A model generated the notes under the pieces. It was not told the DNA's origin. It saw nothing but the letters and a program-made list of their open reading frames with translations, and made no database searches. DNA of 64,000 nucleotides from Turbatrix aceti (Eukaryota > Nematoda > Chromadorea > Rhabditida > Panagrolaimidae), in NCBI GenBank assembly GCA_963969345.1, contig OZ017766.1, positions 2,790,001 to 2,854,000 on the forward strand, in the 5' to 3' direction. A program made the position numbers and the translations under genes. This document shows, one piece after another, positions 54,264 to 64,000 of this stretch; position 1 is the stretch's first letter; each line of letters begins with the position of its first letter.

Positions 54264-54520
54264 CAAATAGCATACAACGTTACAGCGAATCCAATTACAA
54301 CCGAAAATGATAGGTTAACAGGAAACACCACGGTTGTCGCGACCCCGGTGTAACTTGTATCTCGTAAAATGCAATTAGGGCATTTTCGTGCCAGACTCCT
54401 CCCTCCCCCGCCTCAAATCGGAGCGAAAAACAAACCGGTGTCCTTTCAGACTCAATAATCCTTTCTTTATGGCAAGTCAAACATTATTTCCGTATGTACG
54501 CGTGCTACGAGATACAGTAT

Positions 54521-55558
54521 CTACAAGTCATCGTGCAGCCGTTCCTTCGGGTGTATGAATCCGCTGGAAACGAGTGCTTCCGCGTTGCTGAGGAGCTCGG
54601 CAAGTGTGAGTTGGTTGTTTCGGTCCTTGTCGCACATGTCGAAGATCTCGTTGACCTCGAGTTCGGCATGGATCTGGTTTTTGGGGTCGACGTAGGCGAG
54701 GAGCTCGTCGAACGTCGCCTCGCCGTCGGAGTTACGATCGATTTCCCGGGCGAACTCCGCGCGTCTCTCTTTGACAGTCTCGGCGTCCATTTTGGGGTTC
54801 GAAGACTCGCCCGGGGGCAGTTTGGCGAATTCGTCGACGTCCAGCTGTCCGTCTCGGTTTTCGTCGAGGGCCTGGAGGATGTCCTCGGCCATGGAGCGGA
54901 GCATGATCTTGCTCTGCTCTGGGTGCTGGAATCCGACAAATTCAATAAGGTCGAGGCCGTCCGAGTCAGCGTCCGCCTCGTCGAATGCGAATTTCTCAGT
55001 CTCGATCAATTTGCGGGCTAAAAATTGATTTTAGCAATGAAAAATTAAAAAAAACCAACTCGCAACATCGAATTCGTGATCTTCGTGCTCGTCGGCATGG
55101 CTCGCGTCAACGAGGTTTTTATCGACGAGGAATCTCTTCTGATACTCGCTCCAGTCCACCTTGCCATCGCCGTTGGCATCGATGTCGTCGAAGAGCTTCT
55201 CGGCCTCCCGCCTGCCCTCCGTGAGGTGGTTGAGCGTGTTCTCGACGATCTGCGCCTTCAGCTCCTCCTTGGAGAGCTTGCCGTTGCCGTCCTTGTCCGC
55301 CTTCGCAAACATGCTCCGGATGAGGCCAGCGAGCTTGTCCGCGGCATTGGGCGTCTGGTCTTCCGCGGACTGTCCAAGCACGACCTCCCGACGGAAGTCC
55401 CTGTTGAGACCGCCGTTCCGCTCGAGAGGCACGGCGTCGAGGTGGTCCGGGCGGAGGTGATTCGAATCCACCGGGGGCGGTGGGGAGACGATGAAGACGG
55501 GCAGGACGAGCAGCACCAGCAACAGAAGGCGCGTGGGGGTTGATCTTGGACGCGCCAT
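54521..55558 (-). CDS. CREC-family EF-hand calcium protein of the ER (Cab45/calumenin-like)
   Basis: Low-affinity calcium binder of the secretory pathway, about 325 residues, two exons (donor GTTGGT near 55069, acceptor TTTTTAG). Signal peptide (LLLLVLLVLPVFIVSPPPP). Six EF hands, several with canonical loops: DKDGNGKLSKEE, DANGDGKVDWSE, DADSDG-LDLIE, DENRDGQLDVDE, DRNSDGEATFDE, DKDRNNQLTLAE. The phrase EVNEIFDMCDKDRNNQLTLA is a CREC signature. The C-terminus HPKERLHDDL ends HDDL, a variant of HDEL-type retrieval tails. Closest to SDF4/Cab45 and calumenin; I cannot choose. Short distance (242 bp) to the AIP stop on the same strand. Confidence 0.88.
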
Positions 55559-55800
55559 TCTATGGCATTTCTGAAAAACACGCTCCGATCTTTAAAAAAA
55601 GCTCAAAAACTAAAAAACAGTTTTTCTCAAACTCCAGAGAAATCACGCTGTCAAAAAAATCGGAAAATACATTTCTTGGGTGTGAAAACCCCATTTATAA
55701 GCCCATTTGCCCAGCAATGATCAATTTTTATTCAACGACTGAAAAACATGTGAGGAATGTTAGTGAAATGTTTACAGCTTTATGTACATGATTTCGTTGC

Positions 55801-56935
55801 CTATTTTTTGAACGTAAACGCCTGTAGCATGGCCTTCGACACGCTTTTGTCTGTCTCCAGTTTTTCGGCCCGTTTCGCAGCGAGCAGAGCCAGTTCCTGC
55901 TGGACGAGCTTCGCGGACGACGGATAGAGCTCCTGCATTCGCTTGAAGTCGGACCCGGCCCCGTCAAGGTCCCAGACCGCCATCCGCGCCCTCGCGCGTC
56001 GACAGAGTCCTTTTTCGCTCGTCGGGTCGCGCTTGAGCACCTCTTCGGCCGCGCCGGCGGCTTCGTAGAAGGACCCCAGGTTTAGGTAGCACTGGGTCAG
56101 GTTCAGGTAGAGCGGGATGTTCTGAAAACGACTCAGTTAGGCGAATCAGCCCTCCGAAAGCCCACTTTGTCGTCGAGTTCCTTCCACTCGGGATCGCCGG
56201 GCTTCTCCTTGAGCAGGAGCTTGTCGAGGAGGGTCAGCGCCTCGCGGTACTTCTCCTTGGCCTCGTCGAACTTGTGCTGCTTGAAGAGCGCGTTGCCCTC
56301 GGTCCGGAGGCTGTCGGTGGCCGCGAGTTTGGCCGTGTCGTCCAGCTGCCAGCTGTCGTGCTTGTACGACTGCGTGGAGACGACGTCGTGGAGGTGGATG
56401 ACGAGTCGGATGGGCCGTGGGTTGGTGATGAGGTCGTCGAGTTCGTCGTAGCCCGTTCTGAAGCCCCCTGCTCGTCAAAGCCTCTTCGGCCCAAAAAAAC
56501 TCACTTGATAGGCCCCATGGCGGCGCAGTGGTGGGCCTGCTTGGCGTGTTTGTGCTTGTCGTAGTTCTTGTCGACCTCGGCTCTCGAGATGTCCCTCAGC
56601 TTGCCCGCCACGATGGGAAACGATACCATGTCAGACGTCGAGATGTCGAACTGGGCGACCTCGTCGACGAGCATCGAACGCAGACAAGTCTCCATGACCG
56701 GGAGCTGGAACTTCTTGCCGAAGATGAGCTCGAGTCGCTTGCCGTAGCCGTGGGGCCACGGCTTCTTGGTCGTGTCGACGACCGTGTAGAGGTCTTTGTC
56801 CTCCGGGAAGCCTTCGACGGCGACGTCCACGTTGGGCACCCAAACTTCGTAGTCGAAAATGGCCTTGTCATCGAGGACGTAATCCGGCAGGCGCCCACGG
56901 CCCGCGTGCAGGGTTTTCTTCACCGGTAGAGGCAT
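55801..56935 (-). CDS. AIP: AIP-like FKBP/TPR co-chaperone
   Basis: Aryl-hydrocarbon-receptor-interacting protein family, an HSP90-bound co-chaperone with a degenerate FKBP domain and three TPRs. Three exons give about 340 residues. The FKBP part has GRGRLPDYVLDDKAIFDYEV, RLELIFGKKFQLPVMETCLR and SMLVDEVAQF. The linker is PRPIRLVIHLHDVVS. TPR part: TEGNALFKQHKFDEAKEKYR, LLLKEKPGDPEWKELDDK (human: LQMKEQPGSPEW), YLNLTQCYLNLGSFYEAAGA, CRRARARMAVWDLDGAGSDF. A 24-residue insert with PEDKD near residue 45 is not in human AIP. PPIase residues are not conserved, as usual here. Peptide ends AFTFKK. Confidence 0.92.
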
Positions 56936-57557
56936 CCGAAAAAATAAATTTGACTATAGAACGTTTCCGGACGACTCGCGAGGTGACAAATGCTACAATT
57001 CTCCTCTCAGCCTGGCTAAAGCAGCCAGAGCCGTTGGCTAATCCCCCGAAGACACCAGTGCCCTGCCAGGTGTCCATGGACATGGCGTGCGGCGGGGCCG
57101 TCACCAGAAACGGCGCTAATGGCCATTTCAACATTCCAAATCGATTCCGCGTCCAAAGAAAACTTTTCTTGCAAATTTGTGTTCGCCCTCGAAAAAAAGA
57201 TATTCAAACTCAACGGCGGACAACCGCGTTCTCGGTCGTCTCGTTGGCCAAATGTGACCCAATTTAATCAATATTTTTTTCGCTGAACACATTTAGCTTA
57301 TTAAAACACTGTATTGGCACTTTTAAAAGGCCGTAGAGGGGGTTATTATGCGTCGTGCAGAATATCGGTCAAAAAAACTGAACTGGAGGAGGGCAACGTA
57401 TTAGTAAGAAGCTGTTGTGACTAGCTGGAAGAAAGGAAGAACAGAGTACAGTGTCATTTCCGGTCGACCTGATTGCAACGGATGAAAGCCGTCTTGTACG
57501 AAAATAAGTTTGTGAAAAGTTGATTGGATGCAAGCATTGATCGTGCCCTCATCCTCA
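56936..57557. other. Intergenic, no gene seen
   Basis: 622 bp between the AIP start and the DNAJC16 stop, both on the minus strand. It holds the upstream region of AIP. Open frames here have no start or domain worth calling. Confidence 0.35.
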
Positions 57558-60500
57558 TCACTTGAGGTTGTCGGGCCACTCTGGCAGGTAGTATCTCGGC
57601 ACGGAGCCTTCGAGCAGTCGGTCCAGGAAGTTGGGGAAGCCGCTGAGCACGTTGTTCACGTTGAGATCTTGTTTGAGGATTTTCTAAAGGACAAATATTG
57701 AAAAATCATTTAAAAATAAAAAAATCGAGATCTTACCCTCTTGGAAGCCTTCGGGGCGTCGGAATCGGAGGAGTCGTCCTCGACGTCTTCGTAGTACTCC
57801 GTCGCCTTCGGCTTGTACATGGGGTGGTACATGGAGAAGTACAGCTTGTAGCCGCAGAGGATGAGCACCGTCCCGAGCACGTGCTTTTCGTTGATTCCGC
57901 GCAGTCTCTTGATCGCCGGATTCGGAATGGATCCCGTGCTCGAGCCATTGGCGGCAGTCTTGTCCGTTGACCCGTTCTCGCTGAGATTCGTCGACAGCGT
58001 CGACGCCTGACTCACCGTATCGCTGGGTGGCTCGCTCGTCGACGGCAAGATCTGCTCGAGGAGGGATCGGAACCACGCGAGGTTCTTGTCGACCATGAGG
58101 AAGCCAAAGCTGAAGGTTTTATTGTTTCGCAGCGGGCGGACGTAGCGCGCGAACTGTGGGAGAAGGATGTCCTTGGAGTCTTTGTCGACGCAGACAATGA
58201 TAGACCGGCAGCCCGGCTTGAGCAGTCGGATGAGACCGAAGTAAGTCTCGGCCCGGAGTTCGTGGATCATGCCCTCCATTTCGCGGAAGCACTTTTGTTC
58301 ACGCGACGCCCGACGCATCGTGTCGGCAGGCTGCGCGGTGGCCGATTGAGGATCTTCTGGGTGCCAGTCGGATTGCTGTCGGGGTCTGGCTTGCTAAAAA
58401 TTCGTTTTTAATAAATTACAGCAAACTTAAAACTTAAAAAACCCGAAATTAAACTGTTCTCGTCAAAAACAACGTCAAAATTAACCAAGAATCAAAAGTC
58501 GGTTTTCAAAAAGCCCCTTTCTTCAAAAAAATTTCAAAATATGATTTATAGTTCATTTTTGCCTTCTCATAGGAAAAAAGAGAGCCTCAAAACAAACAAA
58601 AAGCAGTGCGATGCCACCAAAACCAAAATTTTGCAATCAAAGCAACCCGCCGAGACAGACCAGTCGTCTTGCAATTCATCGAGTAAAAATAACACTCTGA
58701 CAAGCCCCAACACCACCAACAAGCGGATCGATGCGACATCAAATGACACTTAATTTTATCTCCCGCAATTTATAACAAAAATCACAGCTAGGTGCTATTT
58801 TTTGAACGTAGGCAGGTCAAAATGAAAATTATAACAAGCCAAGCTTCTCCCCGCCTTTTTCTTTTTTTCTTTAAAAAAAACGCTGAAGCGCCCTCTGCCC
58901 GGTTTTTTCAGATGCCATTACGCACAGAAATAAAAAAAAAGTGTAATACACTTTGAACATGGTAAACAATACTGCTCACAAACATGTTATTGGATTCCCG
59001 GACACAAAAAGGTTGATGGGTAAACAAATGGACTACTTGAGGACATTGCACAAATTTAGGAACGTCAGGATTTTACTTTTAGCAAAACTTGAGCATTGTT
59101 ATTTTTCCAATTAAAGGCAAAACGGAAAGCCATGATAAAAAAGTAAGAGGACGCGTAAACAAGCACAACGAAGCTGCAGAACAAGTGGACAAAGTTGTTG
59201 TGCACAGCAACGGGCCGAAAAAAGCACAAACCAGGGTATCAAGCGGACCAGGCCTAATCCAAAGGGGGCGGCCCGCTTGACAGCCTTGACACGGACCTCG
59301 ATGCGCGAAAGGAAGCACACAGACCCGGCTGGAGACTAACTAGCTCGTCGGCCATAATCGACCCCTTTAACCTTCCCATTTCCGGCAACTCCCCGTGGGA
59401 ACGCTGCGCTAAACGGAGAAGACTGCAGACTGGCCACTTCGCTGGTTGTTTACTTCAATTTACTCGCAAGCTGTGCTGTCTAGCTGCGCGTATAAAACAA
59501 ATTCACAATATTCCCCTGGCAAACCCGCCGAGACCGGCAAACTTGGAGAGTGACCGGCGAACAACTCTGCGAGCAAGTGGTTTTTTTGCAAAAGTGTACA
59601 ACTTTTTTCCAGCTTTCAGTGGTCCTCTTCGGGGTAACCAGGAAATAAATACAAAAAATGTTCAAACAAAAAATCGTGCGCTGGTTCTTTTTTTCATCTC
59701 GCCCGACAATGCCGGCGCATAAATCCTCTTGTCTCGGAACAACAAGCAAAACACATTCCACGACCGTGCCCATTTTCGGCCTGATGGATGTAATCCAGCC
59801 AGCGTGGGAGAAAGTGTTAGCGCTCGCCGATGCGTGTTATCGTTAAAAAGCGCATCGTAATGGGTGCTTGAAAAAGAACCATAATTTCAAGCTCAAAAAA
59901 CTCGAAAAAAACATCAAAAGCATATAAAAAAGTCTGCAGATACTAAACTACGATACTTTTTTTAATTTTTAGTTTTTTAAGTGCAAACTATAAATTCTGA
60001 CGGTTTTCAGTGTTTTTTTGCAAAAAAACTTCCGCTCCACAGCTCTTTGAATTCTCGAGTGCAAAAACCGTCAACCAACCTCGTAGTTCCGCCTGTCAGC
60101 GGCCATGAAGGCGTTCAACGCGTAACCGACGAACATGATGACCAGAAATGTTCCCAGGACGGAGACGATGGGAAGCGCCTCCTCCTTCGTCATGTAGAAC
60201 CACGCGGTTTCGACGCCCCGGACGATGAGGCGGGAAGTACGGGTGAACCAGGAAGGCTCGTACTCATCGACGAGACTGCCGACGAGGGCGTTCTTCGTGA
60301 GCCCGGTCTGGCCCCTCTCGATGGCGTTGATCTTCGAGTGAAGCGCTTCGAAGGATTTGTGCTCGACGAGTTCATCCGACGACCAGAGCCCCGTGAGCCA
60401 CGCGTACCTGGCTTTGACGTATTCGTATCGCCAGAGGACGAGGAACGATCGCCGGTCCCCGGAAGGGTCTTCCGGTTGCTCGAAATCGGCGAGGAACGCC

Positions 60501-61906
60501 TTTTGCTTGTTTTTGTAGACGTAGACGACGCTGACCTTGGCAGACTGCGGGAAGCGGGACACAAAGCGGCGCAGGGCATCCACGTAAGGCTGGTCTGAGG
60601 CGGAATCGGTCACCGTGAGGATGACGCAGTAGTGGCGGTGGGACACGGAGGAGACCGGGCAAAGGTCGTCGAAATATTGCATCGATGACAACTAAAATTG
60701 ATTTTAATTTGAGCACGTTTGAAAAAAAACAAACCCTGGGCATGGTCAAAAACTTGTGTTTCTCAATGAGCGCAGAAAGCTGTGCCGAGTCGATCTGCGA
60801 GGTGGTGACCGTGAGTCGTTCGACGTCGCCCTGCTCGGGATTCTCCTTGAAAACGAGCACGTTCTCGCAATGGCTGCACGAGATGCCCAGTACTGATTTG
60901 AGCGAGCGCATGTCCTCGTTGTGCGAATTCATGTGGATGTAGGCAAATCGGGCCATGTGCGAGTACTTCATCGCTGTCAGGAGGTACCGGAGTCGGGGCT
61001 CCTCCTTCGAGCCCAGCATGAGGACGCTCACTCGGTTCGACGCCGACCACTGATCCAGGAACCGTTTGAGCGAGATGTGCGAATTGATGCGTTGGAGGAA
61101 CGTCGATGGAATGGTCTCCCGGGCGAAGAGCCTGATCACCTTGGCAGACATGCCGTTGTACGACTTGCGGAATTGGATGACGCGGCCTTCGATGACGACG
61201 GCCAACAGAGGCAGCGAGCTGACCCGCATCCTCTCCAGCAGGTGGTGGTCCGTCATCGCGTTGATCGTGCCGATGCCGTAGCCCAGAGCCTCGAGATCGG
61301 TGACCGCGTCCTTCCAGATGCCTTCCATGCGGAAGCAGAAGTGGCAGTACGGAGAGTAGCCAAAGATCAGGAAGGGCTGGGTGAAGGACTTGGCGATGAT
61401 GCTGTCGTACATTCGGTACGTGATGTGGTGGTTCTGGAAGAAAGAATCCCCGTGGCCGCCGAAGCCTCCGAATCCAAAGTCGAACTGAAAAAAATAAACT
61501 TTGATAGAACAAAAGAAATGGCAAAAACCCACAAAGTCGTGATACTGTCCCTGCCCTCTTCCACCCTGAGGCTGTTCCTCCATCGTGCCATATCTATCGT
61601 ATTGGGCCTTGCGGGTGGGATCTGACAGAACTTCGTAGGCCTTCTGCAGCTTCAGAAACTTTTCGGTGGCATCGGGAGAATCATTTCGATCCGGGTGCCT
61701 AAAATAATTTTTTCTTCAATAAAAACCAAAAAATAAAAATAAACCTACAGTTCAAGTGCCAATTTTTTGTAAGCCCGCTTGATTTCCTTTGTCGTAGATG
61801 ACGGTGAAACGCCGATAATCGTGTAAGGGTCGTTGTCAAACCGGTGACCGTAGGCGACGGCGAGTAACAGCACACAGGCGCATACAAGTGTTACCAGAGG
61901 CCGCAT
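57558..61906 (-). CDS. DNAJC16: DNAJC16-like ER J-protein with thioredoxin-type region
   Basis: Membrane J-protein of the ER. About 770 residues in several exons. Signal peptide (MRPLVTLVCACVLLLAVAYG), J-domain (NDPYTIIGVSPSSTTKEIKR, exon junction, HPD motif in HPDRNDSPDATEKF, YEVLSDPTRKAQYDRYG). A Gly/Phe-rich linker (FDFGFGGFGGHGDSFF) follows. The thioredoxin-like domain has SPYCHFCFRMEGIWK, so a CxxC is present (CHFC), then VSSLPLLAVVIEGRVIQFRK. One TM segment follows: PIVSVLGTFLVIMFVGYALN. The C-terminal part matches human DNAJC16 (LLKPG, LDRLLEGSVPRYYLPEWPDN). The intron 58396-60078 is 1.7 kb, by far the longest here. Splice phases fit. The start at 61906 gives the signal peptide. Diverges from SSU72. 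Confidence 0.92.
58396..60078 (-). other. 1.7-kb intron of DNAJC16
   Basis: The donor GTTGGT follows RRNYE at about 60078 and the acceptor TTTTTAG precedes QARPRQQSDWHPED. The intron has AT-rich blocks, a GCGTATAAAAC TATA-like site at about 59488, and short open frames up to 71 codons with no recognisable protein. I see no nested gene, but its size is out of line with neighbouring introns of 40-100 bp. Confidence 0.5.
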
Positions 61907-62482
61907 CGCCCAAGTTTATGCTAAAATGAAGAAAATTGCATCAAAAACGGTCAAAAAACTGCTCGAAAAAAAATAAGAAAAACCGTAACTGATAAAAGAG
62001 CAACAGTAATAAATCACGGAGGTGTCGTAATAAAATTTTTAGATAAGATCGCCGCAACTCCACAAGTTACAATCATTACTACCGTCTTTTTCATAACTTT
62101 TCTCGTTCGCAACAAATAATCGAATCTCATTAACACTATGCCAAAGGCAGATTAAAGTAAAAATCGATAAAACATGCTCTAAAAACGTATCACAAACCTT
62201 GACGTGCAGAAATTCAATGATAAAGTGCAGACGACATGCGTGGGATTTTACAAAGCTTCTGCGTGCAATGCAGTGAGAAAGAAAACGTTTCAAGATCGAT
62301 TCAAAAGACACTCGAGAGCGGTTTTATTCATCCTGTTGTGTACACTTTTCCGGCTGGCTCGTCAGCTGATGGCTTTCGACACGCTTTGCCAGCCTGACAA
62401 CAAAATTTGACGAGTTCTCTGGTTTTGTGAATTCAACCCGTGAATTCTATATTTTCTGATATTTGTGGCGCTGAAGTTGAAA
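61907..62482. promoter_or_regulatory. Divergent upstream region of DNAJC16 and SSU72
   Basis: 576 bp between divergent starts. AT-rich, without a TATA box. Open frames (62039-62311, 62204-62410) lack any protein feature. Confidence 0.35.
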
Positions 62483-63237
62483 ATGGCAGCCAGCTACAAA
62501 TCTCCTAGAAAACTGAAATTTGCGGTGAGTTGTTCGTCAAATATGAACCGCTCCATGGAAGCCCATCTCGTCTTGCAGTGAGTTTTTTTTTGTGAACGCG
62601 AGAAAATTGTTGCCGGGCTATTTTTAGGTCCCGCAACTTTGACATCACTTCCTACGGCACTGGCAATACCGTGAAGCTGCCGGGACCCGCGATAGACAAG
62701 CCGAACGTCTATGAGTTCGAGACGACGTCTTACGATTACATTTTCAAGGATTTGAGGAAAAAGGATCCGAGATTGTCAGTTTTTTGCCGCTCGTTGATTG
62801 TTTTTTCACACCTGCTCTTTCAGATACCACAACAATGGGTTGCTAGGGATGCTGGAACGCAACCGGAAAATAAAAAAATGTCCTCAAAAATTCCAGCGAT
62901 CCAGCGAAAAATTTGACGTAATTATCTGCCTCGAAGAACGCGTTTACGATCAGGTACTCGATTTCATGTACACCAAGCCTTCGGTTGTCGGTGATCGGGT
63001 GCACATTATCAATGTGGATATCACGGGTGAATTGCTTTTACCTTTTTTGAAGCTTATTGATCGGTTCGGATTTCAGACAATCCACAGGACGCGACGGTTG
63101 GCGCCCAGCTGGTAGCCAGACTATGCCAGGAACTCGAGCAGACGTCGGACCTCGACGACGACATGGACGAGATCTTGACGACCTTCGAGGTCAACAACCA
63201 AAATCGAAATATCATAAATACGATCTGTTTTTATTAA
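62483..63237 (+). CDS. SSU72: RNA polymerase II CTD phosphatase SSU72
   Basis: Removes phosphate from Ser5 (and Ser7) of the polymerase II C-terminal repeat; part of the 3'-end processing machinery. Four exons give 194 residues, the family length. The active-site loop is VSCSSNMNRSMEAH (CX5R with catalytic Cys and Arg intact). Then SRNFDITSYGTGNTVKLPGP, DKPNVYEFETTSYD, YHNNGLLGMLERNRKIKKCP, the ICLEERVYDQVLDFM block with the acidic aspartate partner region VHIINVDITDNPQDA, and the usual end NIINTICFY. Introns of 42 to about 60 bp join in phase. The ATG at 62483 lies four bases after GAAGTTG and keeps the whole N-terminus. Confidence 0.96.
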
Positions 63238-63346
63238 TTTTTTTTGTTTACGGGTAAAATCGCGAAAAATGAGACTGTTGATTACGATTGTAAATATTCG
63301 TTGATTGCGATCAATTATTTATTTTTGTTGACAATAGGACAATTTT

Positions 63347-64000
63347 ATGTCTAAAAAACAAGATTTTAGCTTCCCAGCCATGTCAAATCCCCCAGCGAAG
63401 AAACCCAAGTTTTCTAGCGGCTTTGCCGAGGCGCTGAGCCTTCTCGATGACCCCAACGCCTCCCAGCACGCTCCATCGTCACCGGAAGACGAGCCGACCG
63501 CCGCTGCTCTCATCCCCGAGCTGTCATCCGACGAAGGGGAATCCAGCGACGAAGCCGAGGCCGTTCCTGCCCCCGCTTCTCAACCCAAGGAGAAAAAAGT
63601 AAGTGAACCACCGAATTTGGCATTTTTGCACGGCTTCGGCCTTCCAGGTCCACTTTGACTCCAAAACCCGCTCCATCCCAGCCCCCGAGCCTGCCGGGCC
63701 GTCTTCTTCTTCGGAAACAAAGCCGGTTGATTCCGAGCAAGACGACGAAGGCCTCGAAGTCGCCAAGTCAACCTCCGAGGAGGAGGAGATCGAGCGCGTC
63801 AAGCAACTTATCCTGCTCGCCAACCTCGACACGGATCAGCTGGAGCGGTACGAGTCCATGCGTCGTTCGAGCTTCCCGAAGTCGGCGGTGAAGAGGCTCA
63901 TCTACCAGGCAACGGGCTGCGCGGCGTCGAATCACGTGACCATCGCCATCGCCGGCATGGCCAAGGTCTTCATCGGGGAGCTCGTCGAAGAGGCACTAGC
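63347..64000 (+). CDS. TAF11: TAF11, TFIID subunit (cut by window end)
   Basis: Histone-fold subunit of TFIID that pairs with TAF13. Two exons are visible. The N-terminus is disordered (FSSGFAEALSLLDD, acidic Ser-rich SSDEGESSDEAEAV). The intron at about 63601-63647 joins KEKK to VHFDSKTRSIP. An acidic stretch (SEEEEIERVKQLILLANLDT) leads into the histone fold: LERYESMRRSSFPKSAVKRL, IYQATGCAASNHVTIAIAGM, AKVFIGELVEEALA, where the window stops. Human TAF11 reads RRSAFPKAAVKRL and KVFVGEVVEEAL in the same places. Start: ATG 63347 is first; a second in-frame ATG at 63380 follows GATTTTAG and may be the true start if trans-spliced. Confidence 0.93.

Noticed and set aside
1..64000. CRISPR arrays, rRNA genes, bacterial operons or transposase genes
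   Set aside because: None seen. The dispersed repeats found have no coding capacity, and the gene structure is eukaryotic throughout.

Overview
The window looks like nuclear DNA of a nematode. Genes are compact and broken by many short introns with T-rich TTTTCAG or TTTTTAG acceptors. Several start codons sit directly after an unpaired acceptor (17143, 10925, 47225), as expected for spliced-leader trans-splicing. Two genes encode nematode-type chemoreceptors (STR-like at 31640, SRE-like at 52748). GILT/saposin-A, lustrin-type Cys-rich, CPG4-like and divergent Cys-loop channel genes fit the same lineage. The genus cannot be fixed from the sequence; something Steinernema-like is only a guess.

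Region 1-9.3 kb: a frameshifted gene remnant, MIER1 (-), the RNA 5'-phosphatase PIR-1/DUSP11 (+), a GDSL-family secreted protein that has lost its nucleophile (+), and histidine ammonia-lyase (-). Two diverged copies of a hairpin-rich dispersed repeat flank and invade the GDSL gene. Region 9.3-21.6 kb: a basic, disordered, probably nuclear protein (+), the HECT E3 ligase UBE3B (-), GMP synthase (+), and a secreted Cys-rich CPG4-like protein (-) rebuilt here from seven exons. Region 21.6-33.4 kb is gene-poor. It holds an ML-domain lipid-binding gene with a 51-bp palindromic GATA-type promoter element and an inverted partial copy of itself. It also holds an MBLAC1-like metallo-beta-lactamase gene with a four-TM membrane-protein gene nested in one intron on the same strand, an STR-type receptor, and a small TM protein.

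Region 33.4-43 kb is the most disordered part: long non-coding stretches, a 9-bp microsatellite, a small two-exon TM protein, and an hsp70 broken into four almost identical pieces in both orientations, all lacking the N-terminal ATPase half, with tRNA-like SINE fragments at the edges. Region 43-64 kb is gene-dense again: a Cys-loop channel without the usual PAR selectivity motif, a tandem GILT protein lacking CXXC, the rRNA-processing factor FCF2/DNTTIP2, a coiled-coil protein, queuine tRNA-ribosyltransferase, UFM1, an SRE receptor with a Cys-rich gene 35 nt upstream, a CREC EF-hand ER protein, AIP, DNAJC16, SSU72 and the start of TAF11.

Most genes are conserved single-copy housekeeping genes packed head-to-head with 150-800 bp between starts (MIER1/PIR-1, UBE3B/GMPS, FCF2/coiled-coil, QTRT1/UFM1, DNAJC16/SSU72). 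I saw no single co-operating gene system. The unusual signals are loss of catalytic motifs in three enzyme-family members, the nested gene, the palindromic promoter and the rearranged hsp70 block. All splice joins were made by eye from phase and homology; without transcripts they remain models.
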